From Neurospora intermedia (Eukaryota; Ascomycota; Sordariomycetes; Sordariales; Sordariaceae): a stretch of DNA of 64,000 nt. The translations under genes and the position numbers were made by a program. Below, one piece after another: positions 44,016 to 52,830 of the stretch; within the stretch, counting starts at the first letter, position 1; each line of letters opens with the position of its first letter. A model generated the notes under the pieces. It had not been told where the DNA came from. It saw only the letters and a list, made by a program, of their open reading frames with translations, and did no database searches. Location: NCBI GenBank assembly GCA_037102815.1, contig BTPP01000002.1, positions 3,410,001 to 3,474,000 on the forward strand. Direction: 5' to 3'.

Positions 44016-44851
44016 TAGAGTGATGTTATGGGTACTATCCCTCGGCGTTTTGGTTTGGCTGAGCTGGGTATCAAACACTTTGTGGGACCCGCGTTCCCCA
44101 AAGAGAATAGAACTCTGTCGAAACATTCTTGTGGTTCAGTTCGGCATGCAATGTATTATTATGGTGGAAAATATGAGTACGGATGCACTCGCGATGTTCA
44201 ATGAACTGTATCAGGGCGAAAAGAAAAGCTTTCTGTCCCTCAGTGCACACACAGTCTACCGGCGTGCTAGCTGTGGAAAGTATTGAAAACAAAGAATATC
44301 AGATATCGTTCTCAAGACGAGATCACCATGGATTTTCTTGAACTCGAAAACATGCAAAGTTTCCATATATGTTCTGCTCGTAGCCGAAGTGGTCGGAAAC
44401 ATATGCTTGGATGCGTGACAAGAGCGTATGAAAGTGTAATGTACGGACCGTAACGTGTTCGATCGATTCTTACTCTTACGATCATTCGGCAGCTGAGATT
44501 TGGCCGCACCGTGATGCAGCCGGGGCGGGCCGGGCCGTGGTGGGGCCGTGCAATGGCATGTAAAATGGAGCAAGCAAGCCGAAATGATCCCGAACGGGTC
44601 AGGCGTGAAGGACCTACTAACCGATAACAGATGAAGTATAGATAGCTACTTTCGCAGGGTTAGTTATATAGGAGTTGTCATTTCCTCTGGACGTCGCGGG
44701 CATCTTGACTTGAAAGCGGTGAAACTGTTGAAACTGCTATCTTCGCTGTTTCGCCCCCTTTCTTTGAAAGGTCAGCATAGGGAGGCTACACTGCACTAGG
44801 ACAAGTACAGGATATAGCTTCATGGTTTGGATAAGTTATCAACAATTCCAA
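44016..44851. other. Intergenic before tRNA-Ala
   Basis: 3' flank of the interrupted gene and 5' flank of the tRNA. A GC-rich tract (GGGCGGGCCGGGCCGTGG, near 44522) stands out. I see no gene. Confidence 0.4.
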
Positions 44852-44938
44852 GGGCTATTGGTCTAGGGGTATGATTTTCGCTTCGCATTGTGCAATGCGC
44901 CTTGTGAAAGGTCACCGGTTCAAATCCGGTATAGTCCA
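44852..44938 (+). tRNA. tRNA-Ala (anticodon CGC) with 15-nt intron
   Basis: The cloverleaf is complete: acceptor GGGCTAT/ATAGTCC, D arm GTC..GAT, anticodon stem TTCGC/GTGAA, T arm ACCGG/CCGGT with TTCAAAT, and A73 at 44938. The canonical intron position after base 37 gives an intron at 44888-44902 and anticodon CGC (44884-44886), which reads the Ala codon GCG. The acceptor has G3 paired with U70, the alanine identity element. The D arm (TTGGTCTAGGGGTATGA) looks like fungal tRNA-Pro. The anticodon region can pair with the intron (CGCATTG with CAATGCG). A TTTTT terminator lies at 44942-44946. Confidence 0.85.
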
Positions 44939-45229
44939 TTGTTTTTGCTCCTCCTTGCTTCTTTTTTTCCATCTGCGAATATCTCCTTTTGCAATCATAA
45001 TCCCACACCTCTTTTTGGTATGTGAAGATGTGACAGACAAAGGATGATGGGTGTCGGCAATGCTAGGGTTGTATACCGACGGGGAGATGCATGTCACGGC
45101 GGGGTATTGATTCACGATCACTGGTATCGGATTGAAACTGTTTCCAAAACATTCAATTGCTTGACGAATACTACGCTACTCATCTCATCCAGGAATCTTC
45201 CGCAGTTCTAGCTACATTTATCGCTTGAC

Positions 45230-46465
45230 TTAAGTTGCGTAGTCTCTCAAGGCCGGCTCTCTCAACAATTTGGTAGGGAAAGCACCCATCCTGGCCCCCG
45301 CAGTGGCAAGGAGTCCCTCCGTCTTTGCTCTGTCCGTGAGCTGCAACCCTGAGGCGACCACACTCGAGCAGGCCCTGAACATCTGCGACCTGATTCTGCT
45401 AAGGCTCGCGGGCCCTCCATTCTTCAGCGCGTCGAGCGTCATTGCCGCAACGAGCGGGTGCGCCATCAAGGTCGAGTGGCCATATTGCCCACCGCCAGCC
45501 GATAGTCCGCAGACCGTTTGCACCTCGACGTTCGTCACGCCCTTGTTACGCGCGTCTCCCATCCTCGCCGACGCCGTCAAGCCAGCTTGCGGCTGGACAA
45601 CCTCGTCAGTGAGACGTGACCAGAACGAGGTGGTGGGCACCTGCGCGTCTCCGCCGCCCGCCGCCCTGAGGGTGTTGATCAAGTTCGAGCTGTACAACTG
45701 CTGGAGCACCGATGGCGGGCAGGGCGCTCCCGCCTTGGCAACTTTCCCGAAGTTGCCCGCGCACAGCCCATATGCCAACATGGTCCCGTGGAAATCCGGG
45801 CTGACGGAGATCAGCTGGCGCACCTTTGGCGCGGTGCTCGGCCAGTAGGTCAACACCCACTGCGTGGCCAGATTACCCTGGGACCAGCCGATCACGTTCA
45901 AGTCACGGTTGTCACCGATGAGCGCCTTGACGTAGCTGATGGCGTAGGCGATGTACTCGGCGTTCGACTGTACGTCGTCCAGCATGGCGTTAGGCACGTT
46001 GACCCAGACGGCGTCGGCGGCGCCGGCATTGGTGATGACCTTGAGCAGGTTGTCGGCGAAGGATTCGTGGCCGTAGGCTCCGGTGCCGGGGACGAAGAGG
46101 ACTACTTGGCGGTTGGTGGACGAGTTGAAGCCTGATGGCAGGAAGATGGCGGAGCGGAGCTTCGCCTCGGGGATGGTGAAGGCGGGATCCGCATCTGAGG
46201 ACCGAGGGTAGCCAACCCCTGGGACATCTGGGTTCTGGTTGTTGAAGCTGTCGCGAGGGTCGATAGGACCGACTAGGGCTGACTGGCGAGCGACCTTGTT
46301 CCAGACGACGCCGGCGTCGTGTAACTCGTCCCTATGAGAAAGCGTTCCGATAGCCTGGACACTTTCGTCGTGCACCGGCTCGGATGTTGTGGGGAGGCCC
46401 AAAGCGAGTTGAGCGAACAAGGTGACGGCGCTGAGGAGCACCGCAGGACTGGAGGTAAAGATCAT
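45230..46465 (-). CDS. Secreted CalB-type lipase
   Basis: A single exon of 411 aa from ATG 46465. A signal peptide (MIFTSSPAVLLSAVTLFAQL, then ALG) and a pro-region come first. The alpha/beta-hydrolase core has the Candida antarctica lipase B pattern: LFVPGTGAYGHESF, VNVPNAMLDDVQSNAEYIAY, the nucleophile elbow GWSQGN with S195, the acid D287 in RLTDEVVQP, and H330 in GQYGHSTLMAHP. The triad is complete. CalB-type enzymes hydrolyse esters and triacylglycerols outside the cell. The gene has its own TATA-like ATTATATAT upstream. Substrate range is not evident from sequence. Confidence 0.93.
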   Translation of the reverse strand: MIFTSSPAVLLSAVTLFAQLALGLPTTSEPVHDESVQAIGTLSHRDELHDAGVVWNKVARQSALVGPIDPRDSFNNQNPDVPGVGYPRSSDADPAFTIPEAKLRSAIFLPSGFNSSTNRQVVLFVPGTGAYGHESFADNLLKVITNAGAADAVWVNVPNAMLDDVQSNAEYIAYAISYVKALIGDNRDLNVIGWSQGNLATQWVLTYWPSTAPKVRQLISVSPDFHGTMLAYGLCAGNFGKVAKAGAPCPPSVLQQLYSSNLINTLRAAGGGDAQVPTTSFWSRLTDEVVQPQAGLTASARMGDARNKGVTNVEVQTVCGLSAGGGQYGHSTLMAHPLVAAMTLDALKNGGPASLSRIRSQMFRACSSVVASGLQLTDRAKTEGLLATAGARMGAFPTKLLREPALRDYAT

Positions 46466-47590
46466 ATTGTATAAGCTCGTCGACCCTGGAGGTCTCGTAA
46501 GCTGCGAATTGAGAGTGACTTATCGAGCTTAGGTCTGGCGTCTAGACTGAGGAGAGCACCAGATTATATATCAGTGTCCCGAGTCCCCAGGTCCTGGGAT
46601 CTCCAGACATCCTAGTGGCCGTATCCCGGGCTAGCTTGCGAGCTGTAAACCTCAACTGGCGATGGCATCGATCCCTCCTCCTTTTCCTTTCTTCTGTCGA
46701 TGGGGAATTATACATTACAGCCGCGGTCTAGCACTTGGTACTCTCCGCATGAAGAAGGGGTGAGGTACACAATCGGTGAGGATTCCCACAACAATGACCT
46801 CATGCCTGTGAATCCCTTCCCATTCTCGAAACCATTCACACCGGAACCTGACATACCCCCTTGGGGTTCCGGAGTATCTAGGCTGGTGCTCTTCCCACAC
46901 CGTCCGGCAAGTTGCGAAATTAAAGTGACGCTAATCGTGATCTAAAAACTCTGGGGAAGGTTGCAGTCGCAAGCCATGCCCACATGAAGAATAGGTGATC
47001 ATCCCTCGTTCCCCACCAGCCTCGTGGATGAAGAAATCCAGAACCGAAGATCCCACAAGTGCACGGTCAGCCAAGATCGCAACACGAGCTGAAACCCCAA
47101 GCCTGCCGACTGCCGAGGTCTGCAGAAAACTGGAGAGAGGATGCATGAAGCTTTTAGAAAAGCCAAGACAAATTCTCAATTCTCATTCTTTTTCCAGCAT
47201 GTTCTGCTTCAATAGTCACACAATAGTCACACACACACTCGAACGTCCTAAGGGAACGGGATTCGAATCTCCGGAAGATGAAACGGCATATATCTTTTCC
47301 CCACCTTGCCCCGAAGAACGGCTGCATCACATTGGTCAAGTCCCCCTATATCTTGGCGCGGAATGCGTTCCGCTGAACAACAACCGAGAAGTGAAGATCA
47401 CCTGAAACTATCATGAATCTTTTCGCAAGCTCTTCCAAGCTTAGGTCAAGTTCTCTGTAGAAGTAGGCATAAAAAGAAAAAAAAAGAAAACAAGTTTGTG
47501 CAGCCAACCAGCCGGGAGAAAGAAAGAAAGAAGTAAAGGCAAAAAGACACGCACGAAAAAAGAAGCGGAGCAGGAACGAGCAAAAAGAGA
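46466..47590. other. Intergenic between lipase and tRNA-Phe
   Basis: Holds the lipase promoter (minus-strand gene). A 136-codon plus frame at 46995-47405 starts at GTG and matches nothing I know. A purine tract (AAAGAAAAAAAAAGAAAA type) lies at about 47476-47490. I see no gene. Confidence 0.4.
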
Positions 47591-47679
47591 TGCGGTTTGT
47601 GTGGATCGAACACACGACCTTCAGATTTATGAGTGAAGTGGACTTCAGTCTGACGCTCTCCCAACTGAGCTAAACCCGC
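47591..47679 (-). tRNA. tRNA-Phe (anticodon GAA) with 16-nt intron
   Basis: Read on the minus strand from 47679: GCGGGTTTAGCTCAGTTGGG and so on, with CAGACTGAAG, an intron at 47627-47642, then ATCTGAAGG, the T arm GTGTG/CACAC with TTCGATC, acceptor AAACCGC and A73. Anticodon GAA is at 47646-47644. The mature sequence is the standard eukaryotic tRNA-Phe. A run of T on the minus strand (47586-47582) ends transcription. It stands between protein genes of both orientations. Confidence 0.95.
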
Positions 47680-48191
47680 TCGATTAGTTTATTGAGGTAT
47701 ATGTAAAAATTAAGACTGGCCAAACAACGGCACCCTTACTGCGGCTCAGTATAGCAACCAGAGATTTCCAGTTGAGTGCTTTGATTATCATTTGGTGCAC
47801 AAGTGCGCTGGCCCTGAGAGCCTCGAAACTCTTCCCAGCCGCAGAGAATGATCAGCTATCTTTTCACGCTCATATCGTCCTCTGAAACAGAAGACTAAAT
47901 AGGATTGTCGGAAAGCGGTAGCATTGCAGGAAGTTGATTTCGTTAAGGAGTGTGCATTTTGGATACACAACATGCTAACAAAACAGTCCGTTATTCATCT
48001 TTTTGTTGGAGCAGCTATGGTTAGGTTCAATCTTCTTATCTATCATGAGCAGGAGGCACTTCTACAGTACGATTTCTGCATGTGTCGTGCAAAAGCCGTT
48101 TATGATTTCCCCCAAGAAAGAGAAACATGTCTCTCTTGTTGAAAACCACCAATATAGTATCATGAAATTAGCAGAAAACAACACATAACTT
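47680..48191. other. Intergenic between two tRNA genes
   Basis: About 510 bp of ordinary composition. The only frames are short, without recognisable content. Confidence 0.4.
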
Positions 48192-48282
48192 GCCCGGCTG
48201 GCGCAATCGGTAGCGCGCAAGACTTCTATTCTCCTTCGAGATCGCAATCTTGAGGCTGTGGGTTCGAGTCCCACGTTGGGCT
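48192..48282 (+). tRNA. tRNA-Arg (anticodon UCU) with 18-nt intron
   Basis: Acceptor GCCCGGC/GTTGGGC, D arm GGCGCAATCGGTAGCGC, anticodon stem CAAGA/TCTTG, T arm TGTGG/CCACG-type with GTTCGAGTC. The loop CTTCTA is followed by an intron at 48229-48246, then A38. Anticodon TCT (48225-48227) reads AGA. A T5 run from 48282 serves as terminator and provides the discriminator position. Confidence 0.85.
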
Positions 48283-48703
48283 TTTTGCTGTTGTGGTGGA
48301 TTGGCGGTTGATCACCTGGGGTCCCTGGTTGTCCTGAACGGGTTTTTCCTCTTTTTTTTTCTTTGCTCGGTGTCCAGGATGATGACTTGATGACTCAACA
48401 ACATTGGGTTGACGCAGGCACCAACCCCGATACCAAGAAGGATCTTGAATTCGGCACTTACTTCCCGGCTCTCCACACTCCAATAGGGATCATGCAAGTA
48501 GGCCATGCATTCAATGGCCATCATGTTCATGAGCTAAAACTATCAAGACACACTTGAGTTCAGGCCGTTTAAAAGAAAAAAAAGAAAAAAAGAAAAAAAG
48601 GAATGAATATTGACGATGGTCAACCAGATTGCACAGAAGACCTTCATGTCATAGACCTCTCCAATTCTCGACGTTCACCGTATCAGAAACCCCTCAGACA
48701 TAC
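48283..48703. other. Intergenic 3' of the sulfite-oxidase gene
   Basis: About 420 bp between tRNA-Arg and the 3' end of the minus-strand molybdoenzyme gene. A purine tract (AAAAGAAAAAAAAGAAAA type) lies near 48571-48600. I see no gene. Confidence 0.4.
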
Positions 48704-50395
48704 CTACTCAAGAGGGTCACGTCCGCGTTGCTCTGCCATGGACGCCTGATATTGCTCGTCCGTCTCGAGCTCGATGGGCAAAGGTTTGGTAATGGGCGTG
48801 AGCGGTATACCGTGCTCTTCCAATGCCTTCAACCGAGCTGCGGTAAGAGGCTTCGAGCGGTTGACGCTGTAAACCCTGATACGATGGCAAGAGGAGGTGA
48901 CGTGCAAATCCCAGTTCCTGCAATTGGGATTTGTTAGTATTTGACCTTTCAACCAAAACATCACACCAGGGGAAGCAAAGAAAGGCAACTCACCAGGCAG
49001 ACCTGACATATGTCGGCTGGGTGTTCATGGCATTATCCCACGTCCTCACGCAAAACTCCAGCCAGCCCTCGGGATCAAGAGGCAGGTCGATCTCCCAAAG
49101 TCTCCAAGCGTAGTAGTACTTGGTCGACATATTCTCTGTCGGCACTTCATACCAGATGGCGCCTCCATCAGGACTAACCTCCACGCGAATCGGCCAGTGT
49201 CCACCCCCCGAAAAGGCCCAGCCTCTCAGTTTGACCTTGCCGTCGTGCGTGATGACATCCATATCCTTGGGAGAGATAATCGCCGAAGAAACAGGCATGT
49301 CCTGGATCGAGAAGCCGTTGCTGTACAAGGCGTTCTGTTTGCCGATCTGAGGAGTGTAGTAGAGGTACTCCTTTCTCTGGACGGGCGCCTCGCTCGGGTC
49401 CGTGATACCGCGGATCCTGTACAGCCACTTGCAGCTTCTGGCGCCGATGTACCCATAGACGACCGCACGAAGGGGGAAGCCGTGGATTTTGGGCAACGGC
49501 TTGCCGTTCATCTCCCATGCCAGGAGCACCTCGTGGATCTTGACCTTGCGCCAGGGAATGGATACAACGTAGTTGTACACCTTGCCCTTCTTGAAGTAGG
49601 TGTCAGCACCGAAAAGCTCAATGTGTTTTGCGCCGTCTTTCAGTCCACCGCAATACTTGATGACCTTCTTGAGAGAGACACCGGTCCAGCGGGCGGTACC
49701 GATGGCGCCTTCACCCCAAGGAGCGTTGATGAGCTCGTCGCCATCGCCGGGATATTGGCGGATTTGTTCAAGCCGGCGCGTACCGGAGCATTGGAGACTG
49801 ACGACCTTGGTCTCGCGAGGAAATAGCTCTTCGTTCTGCAGGTCGGCGAGGGTGAGACGCTTGGGATTGTTGACGAGGCCATCGATCTCGAGGAAATACT
49901 TGTCAGCATCAATCTCAGGAACGCCGCCATGGTTGCGGACGAAGAAGTCTTCGTTGCGGGTGATCTCGGTCGAAACAAGACGGTCCTGGATGCAGGTTAG
50001 ATACGACATCTTCTCTCGACAAGATCAAAGGCCATCAGACTTACTCCGGGAGGCTCTCCGTTGTATGGAAACTGGAGGACATGCACCATGTCCTCGGCCT
50101 TTTCCTTCAGCACGTACTGCCAGCTGGTGTCGACCAAATGGCCGAGGCCCGTAGCATAGTGGTACTGTTTGAACCGCTCTCCGGTCAAGATGGGATTCGT
50201 CTTGGGCAAAGGAACGAGCTGGAATTCAGGAGGGTCGGGAAAGTCGTATTGCTTCAGGATCTCCTCCACCTGCTTTTTCTTCTCGGGATACTTTTCCCAT
50301 TCAATGTATCCCTTCCAACCTTCCAATTCATCGTCGAAATGGGGTAACTTGCCCTTTGGGCGAAATGGGGGTGCGTTTGGCTCCGCGGGTGCCAT
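48704..50395 (-). CDS. Sulfite-oxidase-type molybdopterin enzyme
   Basis: Three exons on the minus strand: 50045-50395, 48994-49985 and 48704-48917 (518 aa). Intron 1 (GTAAGT..CAG, 59 nt) is phase 0 and intron 2 (GTGAGT..CAG, 76 nt) is phase 2, rejoining W-NWDLH. The Moco domain carries the catalytic cysteine C183 in SLQCSGTRR, preceded by DLQNEELFPRETKVV and followed by GEGAIGTARWTGVSLKKV. GARSCKWL and KLRGWAFSGGGHWPIRVEVS belong to the dimerisation domain. No cytochrome b5 domain and no obvious mitochondrial presequence are seen, so it resembles plant-type sulfite oxidase. It oxidises sulfite to sulfate or a related substrate. All key blocks are intact. Confidence 0.9.
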
Positions 50396-50605
50396 GTTGG
50401 AGAGCGAGCCTTGAGTTTAGTGTTGTTGGACAGACAAGGTAGCTATGGAGAAGGAGAGAGAAGAGACACGGCCCTCCGTCAAGAGGGGAAATGGTCAAAT
50501 AGGTAGGTATACATATGCCCCTCTTCCCCTCTTTCCCTCTTTCCTCTTTCTCTCTTCCACATAGCCCGCACGACCATTAGTAGCAGCGCTGTTGATGGAG
50601 CCGCG

Positions 50606-51082
50606 TCAGGCGCATTCTTGTTTAGCCTTCGAGAGGACAGTCAATGGCAGGATCTGGATATGGGTCTTGCCAGAATAGCTCGCCCAGCTGTCCCGATCCA
50701 CGGGGTAGGAGCCATTGCCTTGCCGGACCTTGACCCGAGCATGCCGAAAAAGAGGCTGGTCGACCAAAGTAGCTTGTTTGATCTCAAAAGGTAATGCTGT
50801 GCATCGTGAGGCCGTTATGCTGAGTAACAGGGTTACGGCTGCATCATATCCTACGACTGGGTGGAGGATTTGCCCGGATCCAATTGGAGAATGAGGTGGT
50901 GATATCATCATGTCGTACATAGACCGGACATGGACAAAAAGTGACGGCCCACTCTCAGAGGGTCCAGAGATAAACAAACCCAGAAAGCGAATTATTCCCG
51001 AGCCAACCGCGCCAAGAACAGCCGTTGAGAGCTTTGGCAGACAGACTATTGCCCCTAGTATCGCCTTTAGCAGAAACGTAAA
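50606..51082 (-). other. Unexplained 158-codon open exon downstream of the CAP59-type gene
   Basis: On the minus strand the frame is open from just after the acceptor-like TACTAATCAG (51083 downward) to TGA at 50606-50608. It reads FTFLLKAILGAIVCLPKLST, then GSGIIRFLGLF, SGPSESGPSLFVHVRSMYD and on to AKQECA, with one or two hydrophobic segments. There is no early ATG, so it needs an upstream exon. A weak donor (GTCATT at 51153) inside the last exon of the CAP59-type gene would join it in frame through a 71-nt intron, replacing that protein's last residues. It could also be a separate gene or a relic. Confidence 0.35.
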
Positions 51083-51120
51083 CTGATTAGTATTTGTCTA
51101 TCCAAGAAGTGCCCTACCAT

Positions 51121-52419
51121 CTATAAATGAGCCCATCCGTTGTGCACAATGACCTGCATTTCATTGATGAGACAAAATGGTCCAGGTTCCTTGCGACCTT
51201 CCGCTTTCTCCGCCCACTTGCGAATACGCCAGCGAACCTGCAACTCTTTGAGAAGAGGGGTGGTGAGCCATCTTGCAACCCTGTTCTTCCACAGACCAGA
51301 AAAGACTTGCGACAGAGAAAGCCAGCCTCCTGGCGGATGCACTGCATCGTACGCCTCTCTGGAATATCCCACGCGGACGTTGGGGTTAAGGAAGACGCCC
51401 CTGGTACGTGACGCCGGGTTGTCCGCATGGATGAGACAGCACTCGGAGCCCTCCAGATGGTACTCGGCCAATGTGTCGTCGATTCCCCGAAACTTGAGGC
51501 CTTGGACTCCAGTAAAGACAGACGGGTGCATTGCGACAATTCCGTTCCAACAGCTCGACACTGGCACGGGAGCACCGCGGAGCACCGCTTTTCTGGAGTT
51601 GGAGGACCGGAAGTACGGCCAGGTCTGGGTCGCGTATTCATGACCGCCTGAATCTCGCAAGGCAAAGGTGTCGTAGAAGCGAGGCGGTTTGCTGAAATCG
51701 AGCGAGCACGCTGCAGCGTATTGGCCGTCGTTTGTGTTTAGCAGAGCCACGATATCCGGAACCTGCGAAGAAAAAATATTAGCGAGGGGGAGTTTGAAGA
51801 CAGGCGTAAATGACCAACAAAGACTCACCGAAAACACCACGTCGCCCAAGAACAAGACGTAGTCGAATGTGGTCCCGTTCTCTGCCATGTTCAGCAGTGG
51901 TTGAAGGGAAAGATTCCGCATGCCAGCCAGGTAAGGTATTCTCCTCAACCTTTTTTCACCACTAGGGGCGGTAATCCATCCATGTTCGGCGGGCGGTGCG
52001 TCTATGGCGTCTTGATGCGTTTCCTTGTCGAGCGTGATCTGCCTCTGCACCCCAAGTCTGCCCAGGTCGCGGTCCAGCTCCCGGAGAGCACCCTTGGAAT
52101 CATCCCAGCTGCCGCTCTCGTAGACACTGACAAAGACATTGTCTGCACCCAGAGCCTTGGTCAGGTCCACGACCGCCTTGTTCCAGTCGGAGCGCAAGAT
52201 GGCGGCGTTGTTCCAGTGCAGGCTCGCAATGTACACACGGGTCGGCTTGAGAAGCGTCGTAGCTTGGGCTTGGGTGTCTCGCTCGGCATGGGCGACTCGG
52301 TAGTATATGAGCTGAGCCTCGACAATGGTCCATACGATGAAGGCGGCAATCAGCTTCCGGATGGTGGACCGCGACACGAGCTGGCGTTGGAACCGCGATC
52401 GAGGCAAGGTCACCGGCAT
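51121..52419 (-). CDS. CAP59/CMT1-type alpha-1,3-mannosyltransferase-like glycosyltransferase
   Basis: Two exons on the minus strand: 51829-52419 and 51121-51762, joined by a 66-nt intron (GTGAGT..CAG, phase 0), giving 410 aa. Reading through the intron would stay in frame. A single membrane anchor at residues 21-41 (KLIAAFIVWTIVEAQLIYY) makes a type II Golgi-type protein. The domain is CAP59-like: RVYIASLHWNNAAIL, SVYESGSWDDSKGALRELD, FDYVLFLGDVVF with the acidic metal-binding region, VPDIVALLNTNDG, YAAACSLDFSKPPRFYDTF and CLINEMQVIVHNGW. In Cryptococcus such proteins build capsule polysaccharide; in ascomycetes they are probably cell-wall mannosyltransferases. Donor and acceptor are inferred. 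Confidence 0.88.
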   Translation of the reverse strand: MPVTLPRSRFQRQLVSRSTIRKLIAAFIVWTIVEAQLIYYRVAHAERDTQAQATTLLKPTRVYIASLHWNNAAILRSDWNKAVVDLTKALGADNVFVSVYESGSWDDSKGALRELDRDLGRLGVQRQITLDKETHQDAIDAPPAEHGWITAPSGEKRLRRIPYLAGMRNLSLQPLLNMAENGTTFDYVLFLGDVVFSVSLCWSFTPVFKLPLANIFSSQVPDIVALLNTNDGQYAAACSLDFSKPPRFYDTFALRDSGGHEYATQTWPYFRSSNSRKAVLRGAPVPVSSCWNGIVAMHPSVFTGVQGLKFRGIDDTLAEYHLEGSECCLIHADNPASRTRGVFLNPNVRVGYSREAYDAVHPPGGWLSLSQVFSGLWKNRVARWLTTPLLKELQVRWRIRKWAEKAEGRKEPGPFCLINEMQVIVHNGWAHL

Positions 52420-52830
52420 GGCGCCGTTCGTTTCATTCGAGCGCAGACACTGAAAGATGTGTGAATGAAGTCGGCGGACGGTGGCCGAGAGCCATTGCAG
52501 AACGTACAGTACAGAGTCCGGAGTCCTGCAAAGTTGTGCGGCTCGAGAGGACAGCGAGTCTAGTGGTGTTTACCTCTCTCTACTAGGTGCGCGATGGGAC
52601 GAGTGGGAGCTTCCACTTCCTCTGCCGATACAGTGAATACACCCTGCAGGGAATGGGGGGTCGTAGAAAAGGTTAGAAAGGGGGTGTTGTGCGAGGAAAT
52701 CGGTATTGCATGGTTGTTTGGGCGAAAAGGCATTGTGCGTAGCTGTTGCATCGATAAATGTATCCCTGAGCCAAATATTCGTTTATCGGAAAAGGTTGTA
52801 ATCGGGAAAGTAGCGTTCTAGGTGAAAAAT
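52420..52830. other. Right end of the gene island
   Basis: Holds the CAP59-type promoter. A 75-codon plus-strand ATG frame (52594-52821) has no recognisable content. Composition becomes AT-rich and RIP-like within about 30 bp after 52830, a sharp boundary. Confidence 0.45.

Noticed and set aside
46995-47405. 136-codon plus frame between lipase and tRNA-Phe
   Set aside because: It starts at GTG and shows no domain. I see no promoter or splice evidence.
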